From NCBI GenBank assembly GCA_030295235.1, contig AP026162.1, positions 434,001 to 498,000 on the forward strand: a stretch of 64,000 bases of DNA. Direction: 5' to 3'. Both the position numbers and the translations under genes were made by a program. The notes under the pieces were generated by a model, which saw only the letters and a program-made list of their open reading frames with translations, did no database searches and had not been told where the DNA came from. Source of the DNA: Fistulifera solaris (lineage: Eukaryota > Bacillariophyta > Bacillariophyceae > Naviculales > Stauroneidaceae). Every line of letters starts with the position of its first letter. Position 1 is the stretch's first letter. Shown here in pieces: positions 53,763-64,000 of this stretch.

Positions 53763-55525
53763 CTACGGAGTATTATCCTTAGTGAAACGTAGTCCATCGG
53801 CATCTTCGAAGACACCAAGAACGCGTGCACTATCGGCCCAATATTTTTGCCTCCACCAGCCGATGATTTTCTTTCACGCAATTGACAGAGCTCATCTTTG
53901 ATCGAAGACGGGATACTTCTACAATGATCGCAGAGATGACCGCTTGCTAAATTTTGGGCTGCTTGATAAATTCCCGTAGTTGTGCTTGGATAGTACGTAG
54001 AACCACGAGAGCGCAAATGAAGTGCCAAGTGGCTGCAGTGTCGGCATCGGATACCCACCTGTCCAAGAACTATTGGACGGTTTCTGCCTTGCGCATTGGT
54101 ATTGACGTCTTCTTGGGAAGCTTCGAAAAGCTCAATTTGTAGTCTGACTAGACACTGGTACGGAGAAAGCATGTCTTTGTCGCAGCTCATTGCGAGAATC
54201 ACACTACCTCGTCTCGTCAGAGGTAGTTCAGCACTGTCCTCTTGGACTTTAAGTTCAGTCTCACTATCTTGAGCGGGTGGTCCATGCACACTTTGCTGGG
54301 CTGTAGTCGAACCACTCTGCGAAACTCTTAGGCCATCTCGAATGTTCGACGAAGACTGCCCTGAAGCCTGACGAAAAAGTTCAACAAGCAGACGCTCCGC
54401 ATCCGCGTTCTGGCGCATTGAGGTGTTCGAAGAGGAGGTATAGGTAGATACACCATGGTTGCTGTTACGAAGGTGGCTTTGAGATGAGTTGACTGCATAG
54501 CCGTTTGTACTAGCTCCTGGAGTGGACAATTGCAGAAGCAATTCAAGAACACCGTGATTACTTGGCTGATAACTACTTGTACTCATTGTTCCTTGACCAA
54601 ATGTCTCATGCACTCCATGGTTTGTTCCTGATTCCTTCTGAGCCACATTGTGGCCAGGTGATGGAGATGCTCCTTGAGTCAGTGTCGCTAACAAGTGGGA
54701 AAGACCGGACAATTCTCTAGTAGTTGAAGAAGCCGACGCACTGCGTCCGTTTCTCATCGGATCCAGATCTGTCGAAGGGTTATGAAGTCGGTCTTGAACC
54801 AATCTCGATGATCCTTGAGTTAAAAGAGACATGATCGACTCTTGGTTTGAAAGAGAGCTGCCTTCTAAAACACAGCCAGCTATCTCTTGACTGGCCCAAG
54901 GTGGTGCACTATTCGTGTCCGACAACCGTTGGTCCTGTTGATTCTGCGAATACGCGGGGTTATTCTGCTGGAGCGAAGAGAGGTTCTGTAACGCATTGAT
55001 GACGTGTTGTATCAACGACAAATCTTCGTTGTTTGAAATGGGTTGAGTGGGGATCGGGTGCGTTTGAAAGGAATTGCTGTGTCTGCTGGCTGAAGGAAGG
55101 CTTGAGTCGGGGGCAGAGCCATTTTGTGGGTGTTCAATGCGAAGCATCGATGCGATTACATCAGTTAACTGACTTCTTTCTCCCATGTTTCGATTCTGGG
55201 GCTCACTTCGTGGGAAGGTACGAAGTGTATGATCAACTGGAAGCTGGGTGGCCATGCATCGCAAAATCAAATGAAGAAGCAGCTGAGTAGGAGTAGGTGG
55301 CGGCACAAAGCTTTGAAGCTGGCCCAAAGCAAGTTGCGAAAACAAGCCTTGCGATGAATGTTCGGCGTTTAACAAAGCGCGCTCAGTGCCCTCGAGGTCC
55401 GTTCTCCTTTGTTTCGGTTCTCTATCGCTTTCGTTCACACTCGAAAAATAACTTGAACGGAGTTGGTCATTGTTCTGTAATGCATCGTTGCTGTTACTTG
55501 GTCTTTTCTTGCGGTGGTTGTTCAT
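53763..55525 (-). CDS. Cys-rich GIYQAAQN-type family protein (one frameshift)
   Basis: About 587 aa after correction. The N-terminal 400 residues are Ser/Asn/Gln-rich and disordered. The conserved C-terminal domain has MLSPYQCLVRLQIELFEA, RNRPIVLGQVGIRCRHC, HLRSRGSTYYPSTTTGIYQAAQ, CDHCRSIPSSIKDEL, and after the break GGGKKYWADSARVLGVFEDADGLRF. This domain recurs in a family that I know mainly from diatoms. Its Cys/His pattern suggests zinc binding, function unknown. The frame breaks at plus T5 53844-53848; one extra base rejoins the conserved end and gives a stop at 53763 instead of 53756. Confidence 0.78.
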
Positions 55526-56470
55526 TGTGGATGTCGATAAATGCAGTGTGTTACAATTATTTGGCTGATTTCCTTTTGTGAACGCAATGGGGAGAGCGAT
55601 GGTAATGTGTTTCCGTAAAATAAAAATCCATGGGCCATCTGACTTCTGAGCCTGAAATCTGAAATGAACAGCTGGGTGGATTCTATTGATTTGATTGGTC
55701 GAGCCCGTTCATACCGAAATACGTACTTGGCAGAAACGACATGCGAGCGTTTCACTCCGAGGTTCCATGCTTCAATTTTCTTAGGGTAATAATTCGTAGA
55801 TCAAAATACACGCTGAACACCTACTCAGTCATACGTAAGCAAAAAAGAAACAGGTGGGTTCACTTTCTTTTTGTCTGTGCATCATCATTCCGAAATGTCC
55901 TCTTTCTTATGACACGTAACTCGTGACTAAGGCAATCGGGTTGCGAGAATGTGGAAACATTTCCTTAAGTGAAATCCGTGTCACTACAGTAGTGGAGAGT
56001 GGAGACAGCCTTTTCCAAATGCTCTCAACGTGTCTCACTGTGATCTATCAGGCTCGAACTAACAAGAAACAAAAAAGTCTCTTTTCGCAGAACATACAGC
56101 TGTCGCAGATGGAACACGCCAGGTGGCGAAGCAGTAGCGCAGTACCACAGAAAACCAGCTACCAGCTGCTCGAAGCGACAAATGCGAAGGTCGAACGCGA
56201 AGAAAAAGTTCAAGTTGCACTTACTACGACTGCGATAGTCCGCGTAAGCCTTAACCTTTCCAGGATCCATGAGATGACTTCCTCGATTTTATCCGTAACG
56301 TTAATGCAGATAGGTAACCATACGCCGAAAAGATTTTCCTTTCCGCGTCTTTATTTTATCGGCAAGGGTTTTCCGTGTGCGTCTATTATTCATTCGCATT
56401 CATTCATCCTTGCATCGATCATCGAACGCCTATAAATTTATTTATACTTATTCTTAGTTGTATAATAATT
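55526..56470. other. Intergenic region of about 945 bp
   Basis: Long gap between divergent genes. A plus-strand frame at 55923-56435 is open for 170 codons but starts with GTG, has no ATG-led gene-like portion and matches nothing. I see no repeats or RNA gene. Confidence 0.4.
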
Positions 56471-57989
56471 ATGAAGCGAAGACTGACTGGTCATGTGCTT
56501 AACCCGGAAGAAGCTCTTCCAGTTCACGAAACGCAAGAGTCGAAATACAAGGATAAACGGCGACTTTCGGCTTTTACGCTTGCTATCCGATGCATTGGCT
56601 CTGTTCTGTTGTTTATCTATCTAATTTATCGGACTGTGAATACGTCGCAGCATCAACACAGCTTACTTAGCTACATACCTAAAGCTAACGAGCAGGCCGT
56701 GTGGGAATGGCCGTTGGTTCATATCGTCAATACACGTTTTATGCAAGAACAGGGTAATTTGACTGCTCTTGCAAAGGCACGACTTGCTCTGTTTCAAGTG
56801 TTCTGTCTTCCCACAATGCGAAATCAATCGACGCAACAATTTCTCTGGATCATCAAAACAGATCCAAATTTGGACCCTGATGTCCTCGCTGCATTGGCCG
56901 AAGAACTCAAACCGTTTCCTAACTTCTTCCTGGTGGCATCCAACAACAACTTTCGCATCAATGAAGATTTTCCAGGGGCTTGGAGAGACGGTGCGGAAGC
57001 TCAGGATTTGTCTCGGTCTCTAGTCTACACTGGTGATCAGGCTTTACTGGAAAATGCAATGGCTTTTCATCGAGCAACAGATCCTTATCCTGTCATTGAA
57101 ACGCGGCTTGATAGCGATGATGGATTGCATTTAGAATATCTTAAAGCAGTTCAGGATGCCGCTATCGATATTTTGAAGCAACCGGGAAACGAAGAAGAGT
57201 CAAGGGCTAGCTGGATGTACTGGTGTTCACGTCGTCATGTGGAATGGCACTTTGCGGAAAAATTACAGGGTAATGAGGCTATATGGAAACAAATTACAAC
57301 GTTTGGTGCATTCCAGGGTATCCAACATAAGAACCTGTGTATAACACCTGGGATTACCGTCGGATTTGGCTACGGTGTATCGGAAAAAGATGTTCCCGTT
57401 TATGGTCATCACGTTTTGGTCGACAAAATACGAGAGACTCCTAACGATGAGGCGTGCGGTCTTCCTGACCATAATGATTGCCTCCAGTTCGTAGAAGGCT
57501 TCGTTTTTGAAGCAATCAGATCAAGGAGTCCTACGGTACGTATTTGTTCTGGCTAGATTTTACTTTCTTTCTCTAGCTTTAATTTCAATGATTTCCTCAT
57601 CGATCTTGCTTTCATCCTCAATGGTCATTCTATTTCCTCAGTCGGCTGGCATGTTGAAAGTTGATGTCAATGCTCATGAAGTTGCAACAGATGCTTGGCT
57701 GTATTTCGCCTACCTCAATATGGTACGCGACAAGTTCAGCATACAAATACAACAGCTCAAGTGGATGAATGAATATCTATCCGAAAACTTATTGAAGATC
57801 GCAGAGGATAATCTTGTGGGCCAATGTACCACGGGACATAGCTGCAAAGTACGTTGCTCGCTCGCCGTTTACATTTATTATTTAGTTCGATCACTTCCTT
57901 ACCAATTTTCACTTCCACTTGTACAGGATGACGCCAAAGCAAGCTTGAACGCACTTATTGCCAGTCGAGTGAATTCGACACTAAGTTAG
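56471..57989 (+). CDS. Type II membrane rhamnosyltransferase-like protein
   Basis: Exons 56471-57535, 57642-57848 and 57927-57989; introns of 106 and 78 nt. The product is 444 aa. After a short cytosolic N-terminus, a signal-anchor helix (SAFTLAIRCIGSVLLFIYLIYRTV, about 36-58) precedes a lumenal domain. The domain has VHIVNTRFMQEQG, LARLALFQVFCLPTMRNQSTQQFLWIIKTDPNLD and VIETRLDSDDGLHLEYLKA, which fit the putative rhamnosyl-transferase family (Pfam Rhamno_transf type). The DxD-like LDSDD could bind a nucleotide sugar with metal. It is likely Golgi-resident and acts in cell-wall or glycoprotein glycan synthesis; the true donor and acceptor are unknown. Confidence 0.7.
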
Positions 57990-58264
57990 AATTAGGTAGG
58001 AGCTTGGGAAATCACCGAGTGCACTTGGACTTACTGTACCCTAGTTTTTGTCTTTGAAAGGTCTTGACGTCAAAGATACCGATGACGTCACACACATTTC
58101 GAAAAAACTGCACACAACTTTTGCAATGGTTTCACATTACTTCGGAGTATTTGTTATTGTTGCTCGAACATATTATTTTATGCTATCAAGATTTTTAAAC
58201 TCTTGCTTGAATCAACAAAAAGAAAAGAAGTCGCTAGTAGCTAACTGGGAAGATCGGAGCGAGC

Positions 58265-59261
58265 ATGTGCAATTTCTACAGTCCCCATGATCTTTGCTTG
58301 AGCATCTGCATCTTTTTGTTCTTAACCAGTTCGGGTGCTGCATTCTCAACGCGATCTTTCCGTTCGTCGGAGCAAGCGTATCAGAACAATAAAATAAGTC
58401 ATTATGACTGGTTTCTCCAAGCATCGCCACTTGATCAAGAATCCGTGCAAACATGTTCAGACACGATTTCGCGTCGTGCAACCATTCGTTCACTGGCAAT
58501 GGCAGCTGCTATCACCTGCTCCTCATCATTGAGCCCCCATGCGACCGCAGCTGAAGACACCGGAAAGACAGAAATCACAGATCGCATCTACTTGACTCTA
58601 AAGGGTCTTGGTCCAGATCCGAAAAGAATCGTTATTGGATTGTTTGGCAAAGAAGCCCCAAACTCGGTGTCGATGATTAAACAACTGGTATCCGAAAGCG
58701 GACTTCCAGCTCCTTGTCGACCGCGAGCGGAAAGGTCGCTGCAAAAAGAGCAGCTGGAGGCAAACAAAGTCTACAGTGCATGCAAAGAAAGAGAAAAACA
58801 CCGGTGTATATCTCAAGTTTTCTTCCATTTGGAGAGTTATTAAGGATGAAAGAATTGATGTCGGTGCCGTGTCGGGACGCTTTGTAGCAAGAGCATATCC
58901 AATGTGGTCCGAGACAAAAGCATCGTCACTGAAGCACGATGCGCCTGGGGTCGTATCAGTACGACGTGGTGACGACAGTGGCTTTGGTTTCGTCATATAT
59001 CCAGGTGATGGCAAAACAAACACAGCAGCGCTAGATGAAGATAATATCGTTGTTGGGAAAGTGATTGATGGATTGGATGTTGTAAAAGAGTTGAACGAGG
59101 TCCCAATCATCCTCTCATCGAAATACAACTACATGGGACTCACTGGAGGCCCGAAAACGTCAAATTCGCCAGATCGTTCTTGCCGATATGGTGGTCCGAT
59201 GTATTGCAACGAAAACAAGCCGCTCATCAAGCTTTCTATAACGGACACTGGAGTTATCTAA
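58265..59261 (+). CDS. Plastid-targeted cyclophilin-like peptidyl-prolyl isomerase (one frameshift)
   Basis: About 331 aa. A leader of two parts is visible: a signal-like MCNFYSPHDLCLSICIFLFLTSSGAAFST (GAAF, Phe near the cleavage site), then a transit-like region with TIRSLAMAAAITCSSSLSPHATAAED, a twin-Arg-like (SRRATIRS) and AxA thylakoid-lumen signal. The mature part starts ITDRIYLTLKGLGPDPKRIVIGLFGKEAPNSV, the cyclophilin start. It continues GAVSGRFVARAY, GVVSVRRGDDSGFGFVIYPGDG and IVVGKVIDGLDVVKELNEV. The frame breaks near 58775-58790 (one base too many). The catalytic FHRxxPxF is not clearly present, so activity is doubtful. Confidence 0.78.
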
Positions 59262-59318
59262 TATGATTACGTTACAATAGACGTGCGATTTCCTTGTACT
59301 TTAATTCAGCGCATCATG

Positions 59319-61019
59319 TTAAGGTACTGCAGCAAATGCCTGCTGGGCCAGCTTTCGTGCTCGCCTACTAACCGGAAGAGGTCTTAATATGGCACTCTTC
59401 GCCCACGCAGCGATGAACAAGATCATGATTACTGTGCGATACTTCGATAGAAGAGCCAACACTTTTGCATGACTCTCCCAGCGTAAATAAGTATTTTCGA
59501 AGTTCTCAACAATCTCCGTAAAAGCTTCGGGGTTACGCCTTTGCAAACTTCGGCCAATTTGGCAGCTTGATAATCATCTAGTGGAAAGCCAGCCATACTA
59601 GCCATTTGACGTATCTGGGGCCCGGATGTGTTTTGCAAAACGCTACAAATTTGCTCTTGCGTTTCATCCTTGTCCAAACGCTTGGAGAGCGATGACAAAA
59701 CAGATTTCGCTAGGCTCCCGGCACCGCCCTCTTTGTTCGACCCGGACCCCATCATGTTACTTAATAGCGAGGACGTGAAAATGTCTTTCATATCACCCAT
59801 CGGTGACGCTGGTATATCATTGCTTGATTTTTTCAGCAGGGATTCCAGCAAGGCATTGGATCCAGAAATATCTAATGTTTCCGACGAGCCTGTTGACGAT
59901 TCCCGCATGAGCTTTCCGTACAAAGCAACTGCTTTGCTATCCCCAAGAAACGCCGCAGATCGAGCGTCTTGTAGCGCAGCAGCCGTGTCACCGAGCTCCA
60001 ATTCGGCTTTTGCCCTCCGATAGAACGCCCGAGCGCGCAATGCCGGTGTCGCGCCGGTTCCCTCTGACTCCACCAACTCCAGCACTGCCGTGCACGCCAA
60101 TTTCGCCTCTTCGTATTTTTCACACTTCAGTTGGCACAGGGATTCGTGTAAGCGACACGTTGCGTACTCGTTTAGGATACGATTGTCGCCCTCTTCGTCT
60201 TCCGACGATGATTCGAGAAAAGGAAGCAGTGATTGGGCTGCCTCCGAGAAGCGCAAAGCCGCCTTTTTAAACTTCTTCCGATCGTGCAAGCTTTTACCTT
60301 TCGCTCGTAATTGAGTAACCCGATCCATCGCTGCTGCTAGGTCTTCTTTTAAGAGTGCTGGAGTGGCCGCTTCCGTTTCTGGGGGAAAGAGTGGTAGTAT
60401 CCAGGTCAACCGTCGAGTTGTCACTAGCTTCCAACTCAACAACTGCAAGATCCTCTTCTACAAGCGTTGGAGTGGCCATTTCTGCTTCCGAGGGGAGAGT
60501 AGGATTATCATGTACAAGTATCGAATCACCATTCGCTTCCATTTGAGCTGCTCGATCCATTGCGGTTGCCAGGTCTTCTTCGGCCGTTTCGGGTTCAGGG
60601 GAACTATCGACGGCATCTTGCTCAAGTGCCGACCTATCTTCGCTATGAGGTAGTATCGTTGCCATGGTGGTTTCGAGAAATGCGGGTATTGTTCCTACGA
60701 AGGACGAGTCCGACAAAATAGCTGTATCATTTTGAATTGTATTTATACCGTTCTCCTCATTGCTTCCGTGCGATTCTGAGGCCGTTACCTTTTCTTCCCG
60801 GCTATCTTCATTATGCTCTAGTACAGTTACAGTATTCTCGGTAGCGTTCAAATTTTCTTCGACCTCCGCAGCAAGCGTATCACTGCTTCCTCCCCTGAGG
60901 ATCGTAAACGAAGGCGCTCGTCGTGATACCCACGATGCTTCGATCTGAATTAGTAATGCGCACAACAAGAAAGAAAGTACGACAACCACCCGCCGTAATT
61001 TACTTTGTCTTTGAATCAT
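59319..61019 (-). CDS. Secretory TPR protein with C-terminal membrane anchor (two frameshifts)
   Basis: About 566 aa. A signal peptide (VVVVLSFLLCALLIQIEA) is followed by an acidic region in which a motif recurs: PETAEEDLATAMDRAAQMEANG, PSEAEMATPTLVEEDLAVVE, PETEAATPALLKEDLAAAMDRV. A TPR domain follows (AKGKSLHDRKKFKKAALRFSEAAQ … ARAFYRRAKAELELGDTAAALQDARSAAFL), then ASMAGFPLDDYQAAKLAEVCKGVTPEAFTEI and a hydrophobic C-terminal helix (TVIMILFIAAWA) with a basic tail. Breaks: plus G5 60381-60385 (one base too many) and plus G4 59529-59532 (one too few). Likely an ER or plastid-envelope cochaperone. Upstream lies the family-B palindrome region. Confidence 0.72.
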
Positions 61020-61409
61020 GTCGTTAGTTGCGTGGCAATGTTGTGGGAGCTTCGAATGATCTTATAGATGAAAGCATTCGCATCATTGTCACACATTGTG
61101 TTCAAATAACGAGGCGAACAATACCAGTAAAAAGCAAAGATCGTCGGCGGCGCGGTCGGCGGATGAACCGTCTGAAGTGAGTACCGATAAGATATGTCCC
61201 AATAACTAAGTCCCTTGTTGGTTCATTCCCGGTTCTTCGTCGTTCGCAAACGGACAAAAACAACAGGAAGATCCGGAATCGTGATTGAAAATCACGTTGT
61301 CGCAGTCACGAGTAGCATCAACGATAAAACTACACGCAAGCCGACCCTTAACTCTAGAAAAGGATTGCTCGGCCGGCTACTTTCCCCAGTGGTGAAACAC
61401 CTTTCTCAT

Positions 61410-61523
61410 CACTTTCCCCAATTGGGGAAAGTGCGAGACACTTTCCCCAATTTGCACTTTCCCCAATGCAACTTTCCCCAATTGGGGGAAAGTGCGCAAC
61501 ACTTTCCCCCATTGGGGAAAGTG
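61410..61523. repeat. Palindrome cluster, family B, copy 1
   Basis: The 12-nt half-site CACTTTCCCCAA and its reverse complement meet to form a perfect 24-bp palindrome at 61410-61433. Then come two unpaired half-sites (CACTTTCCCCAATTTG, CACTTTCCCCAATGCA), a near-palindrome with one extra G (about 61471-61494), and another (61500-61523). Spacers are 6-8 bp (GCGAGA, GCGCAA). Confidence 0.93.
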
Positions 61524-61914
61524 TCTCGCTTTACGCGCAATCGCCAAAACAATGCTCCGGGCGGCTGTTCACACCTTGCAGACGACATGACGATTGTTAT
61601 CATTGCAGATACCTTCAACAACAACATTGACTTTCACGGAAAATGAGGTAGGCAACATTACGGATGCGACGGCGACCGAAGCCGCACCGTTAATCGGTGC
61701 GAAGCGCGACCCTAACCAATCAAGAGGAGCCAGCCAGGACAAGGAATGGCGGCGTGGACGTGAAGAAAAAGCCAGCTGATAAAAAAGACCACAAGGTTAA
61801 TATATTATTACATGGATGTTATTGAAGTAAAAGGTTGTTGCTGTTATTATTATTCATTCCTTTCCTCCGGCACGCAAAGACGACTTTTTGTTTGCGCAAC
61901 GTTGAAGCACTTTA

Positions 61915-62037
61915 CGCACTTTCCCCAATTGCACTTTCCCCAATTGGGGGAAGTGCGTGACACTTTCCCCAATTCGCACTTTCCCCAATGCAGCTTTTCC
62001 CCAATTGGGGAAAGTGCGAGACACTTTCCCCCAATTG
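61915..62037. repeat. Palindrome cluster, family B, copy 2
   Basis: Same half-site CACTTTCCCCAA in the same order as copy 1, about 510-520 bp further on: half-site, near-palindrome (about 61932-61955), half-site, half-site ending AATGCA, palindrome (about 61996-62017) and a last half-site. It sits about 290 bp upstream of the carrier ATG at 62323. Confidence 0.93.
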
Positions 62038-62322
62038 CGCAAGCCGTGCTTATCATCATTGAACCTGTTTTGCGTGAAGACTTTTCAAATCGCTGATAAG
62101 GAGCGCGGTCGGCGTTTTATGATGACGAAATCAATGCCAAATTAAGCAAAACAGGACTGATTGAGTCACGATTCCGGATCTTCCAGTCACACCCGTTTAC
62201 ACACAGAACGTCGCGCACGCACGTCGCACACCGCACATCGCTTGCACAATAAAACATGAGAATGCCAATTTTCTCCAAATCATTAGTCTAATATCTCACC
62301 TTACGAATAGATTACTCGAACG

Positions 62323-63289
62323 ATGAAAACGCCTATTCTTTGGTTCACTCTTCTATTGACATGCCGACACACCGCTGCTGCTGTGCCTGTGGCGGGGCGA
62401 CGTGCACAACAGCCGGCTTGGGTGGATGGCTTGAAAAACGGTTTAGCGAGTGCGCTGGCCGCCGGCTGCGTCAAAACGAGTTTGCAGCCCATTGACGCCA
62501 TCAAAACCATTCAGCAATATCAACAAGCCAAAGGAACAGCCTCTCTGACAATATGGGAAGCTTGTCGGGAAATCATGAGTCGGCCGGGAGGATTTTGGAA
62601 CTTTTACGCGGGGTTGGGCGTCACGGTCTTTGGGGCTATGCCGAGTGTGGCTCTTTATTTCGGGGTGTACAGCTATTGCAAGAAAACGTTACTGAATAGT
62701 CGCTGGGGTAAGAAGCATCCTACTGCTAGTGTGGCTTTATCGGCGGCTATCGGCAACTCGGTGGCTAGTTTTTCACGAGTGCCGTATGAAGTATTGAAGC
62801 AGCAACTGCAGACCGGAGTTTACACAAGTACATGGCAAGCCTTCAAAGAAATATCATCTTCAAAGGAATACATGTCGCTGCTGTTTCCGAAAGGTGGTAT
62901 TGCTATCCAGATGCTGCGAGATGTCCCCTACGCTGTCATCACTTTGATGTTATATGAAACGCTACAGAATACATTTCATAAATCGCGGTCGAACAAGCTG
63001 ATTGATTTTTTGTGTCGGGGGAGCCGCCGGCGGCTTTGGAAGCTGGGCCACGAACCCCACGGATGTTATTAAGACTCGTCTTCAGACGAATTCGGAGCTT
63101 TATGGTGGATCCGTTCGAACATGTACGGCCGAAATATGGCGAGAAGGAGGAGCCATGGCATTTTTGAGAGGAAGTGTGCCACGACTTGTACACAAAGTGC
63201 CCGCAAACGCATTTTTCTTTGTGTTTTACGAGGGATTTCGGCAATTACTGGGAGTGCGAGATAACGAAATAGGGTCGAAAGATGACTAA
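62323..63289 (+). CDS. Mitochondrial-carrier-family protein with signal peptide (one frameshift)
   Basis: About 321 aa. The N-terminus (MKTPILWFTLLLTCRHTAAAVPVAG) is a signal-peptide-like leader, rare for this family, hinting at plastid-envelope or endomembrane location. Three carrier repeats follow: SLQPIDAIKTIQQY, FSRVPYEVLKQQLQTG and, after the break, ATNPTDVIKTRLQTN, each followed by a GGFWNFYAGLG-, MLRDVPYAV- or FLRGSVPRLVHKVPA-type segment. It resembles the S-adenosylmethionine carrier subgroup (SLC25A26), which also has plastid forms in plants, but the substrate is not certain. The frame breaks at TGTCGGGGG 63014-63021; removing one base yields DFLCGGAAGGFGSW. Confidence 0.82.
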
Positions 63290-63329
63290 GAATGCTAGAT
63301 AGGACGCTATAGCTTATCGTCTAACCTAT

Positions 63330-63674
63330 TTAATTATAAGCGTCGTTCGCACTATTTGTTGTTGCTTCGTTAACCTCGTTTGCTAAATAAGGAGGCAATG
63401 AAAGCTCGGCCGGTGTCCACCCGTCCAATGCAGATAAGTCAATTTCTTTCAAAGACGGAGGGCACCAGTCAATGGATATTTTTTCATCGTCGTGCGCCAT
63501 AATTGACTGATTAAAGCAAGTGCTGATTGCTGAATCGTCCCATTTAAAATCGGGCGACGGCTTCAAAGGTAAGTGCTGTTTTTGTGGAACAGATTGTTGG
63601 AAAATAATATTGTCATCGTCTGAGCCCGACGATGCCATTTCGTCGTCATCAACTTCCCTCGTTGACATCGTCAT
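63330..63674 (-). CDS. Small acidic protein with SMN-like WDD motif
   Basis: A 114-aa ORF with an ATG at 63674. After an acidic start (REVDDDEMASSGSDDD), it has FKWDDSAISTCFNQSIMAH, which resembles the Gemin2-binding helix of SMN (WDDxxLxxxxxxAV). This is followed by a Pro/Trp-rich stretch with WCPPSLKEIDLSALDGWTPAELSLPPYLA. No Tudor or YG-box is visible, so it is at best a minimal SMN-like protein; similarity could be chance. Single exon, intact. Confidence 0.5.
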   Translation of the reverse strand: MTMSTREVDDDEMASSGSDDDNIIFQQSVPQKQHLPLKPSPDFKWDDSAISTCFNQSIMAHDDEKISIDWCPPSLKEIDLSALDGWTPAELSLPPYLANEVNEATTNSANDAYN

Positions 63675-64000
63675 TACTTCTCGTTTTCTGTCTTAAAAAG
63701 CTTGGGCAATTAAAACGGCGCTTTGACTGCTATTCCAAATAATGGGCTTGTCTATCTATCAAAGATGAGATGAACAGTAATTATTGCCAATCATCGATTA
63801 GGCAAATATAATGAGGCACATGCCAGACTTTTCAGTTGCCGATAAGACACGGGTCTGTTGATTCATTGTTCATTGTTCATTGCTATAAGGCGAAAGGCAA
63901 TCCCAATAAGGTTAATGCTGAAGTGCTTAGTTGATTGTATTGCTGGTTTTCCAGCTCCAGTAGGGAGACGGGCCAAAATCATTGTAGCGAGAGTTGCTGC
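63675..64000. other. Terminal intergenic stretch
   Basis: About 325 bp up to the window end. A 7-bp repeat TTCATTG occurs three times near 63862-63882. A neighbouring gene may begin beyond the edge. Confidence 0.4.

Larger units (their letters stand above)
61020..62322. other. 1.3-kb intergenic region with palindrome clusters
   Basis: Lies between the divergent TPR gene (start 61019) and the carrier gene (start 62323). It holds the two family-B clusters and no credible gene. ORFs here run through the repeats. Confidence 0.6.

Noticed and set aside
55923-56435. Plus-strand ORF of 170 codons before the rhamnosyltransferase-like gene
   Set aside because: It starts with GTG, has no domain or leader and its composition is not gene-like; probably 5' flank.

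Overview
The window is nuclear DNA of a photosynthetic stramenopile, almost certainly a diatom and probably a raphid pennate of the Phaeodactylum type. The species was not confirmed. Support comes from a fucoxanthin-chlorophyll (FCP/Lhcf) light-harvesting gene, nuclear genes for plastid ribosomal proteins with bipartite leaders (signal peptide, then Phe at or near +1), short GT-AG introns (about 50-120 nt), about 40 closely packed genes on both strands, and one member of a Cys-rich, GIYQAAQN-type protein family that I associate with diatoms.

Layout: 0-12 kb holds an RNA helicase (DHH1/DDX6), an NmrA-like reductase, plastid bL9, a tail-anchored OEP61-like protein, a PRP38-type splicing factor with a Tudor-like domain, a TBL1-type WD40 corepressor and MRT4. 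12-19.4 kb holds a sulfotransferase, complex I NDUFS5 (too short for a simple ORF scan), plastid bL28, ribonucleotide reductase large subunit, ATP23 and ubiquitin-RPS27A. 19.8-27 kb holds an SGNH hydrolase, the FCP gene, a zinc-knuckle membrane protein with a decayed tandem copy, and an ITPase. 27.4-40 kb holds an acidic secretory/plastid protein, an aldo-keto reductase, a very unusual SET + spermidine synthase + AdoMetDC-like fusion, TTC27, a pterin dehydratase and an SLC25A39-like carrier. 40-50 kb holds REV1, a metallophosphoesterase, a CDP-alcohol-transferase-like/cytidylyltransferase fusion, eS30 and bS16. 50-64 kb holds a Zn-ribbon protein, an LRR protein, the Cys-rich family member, a rhamnosyltransferase-like protein, a lumenal-type cyclophilin, a secretory TPR protein, a second carrier and a small WDD-motif protein.

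Two things stand out. First, three intergenic regions carry arrays of short perfect inverted repeats: one family (core CCAGA-n3-TCTGG) is shared by two loci 16 kb apart, and another (CACTTTCCCCAA mirrored) is present as two clusters. All lie in 5' flanks of genes. Second, about two dozen single-base frameshifts, mostly in 3-7 nt homopolymers, interrupt otherwise conserved genes, including essential ones. This points to consensus errors in the assembly rather than mass gene decay. CDS spans below are given across such breaks and each break is located.

The genes are mostly unrelated housekeeping genes and show no operon-like organisation. Many neighbours are divergent and share short promoter regions.
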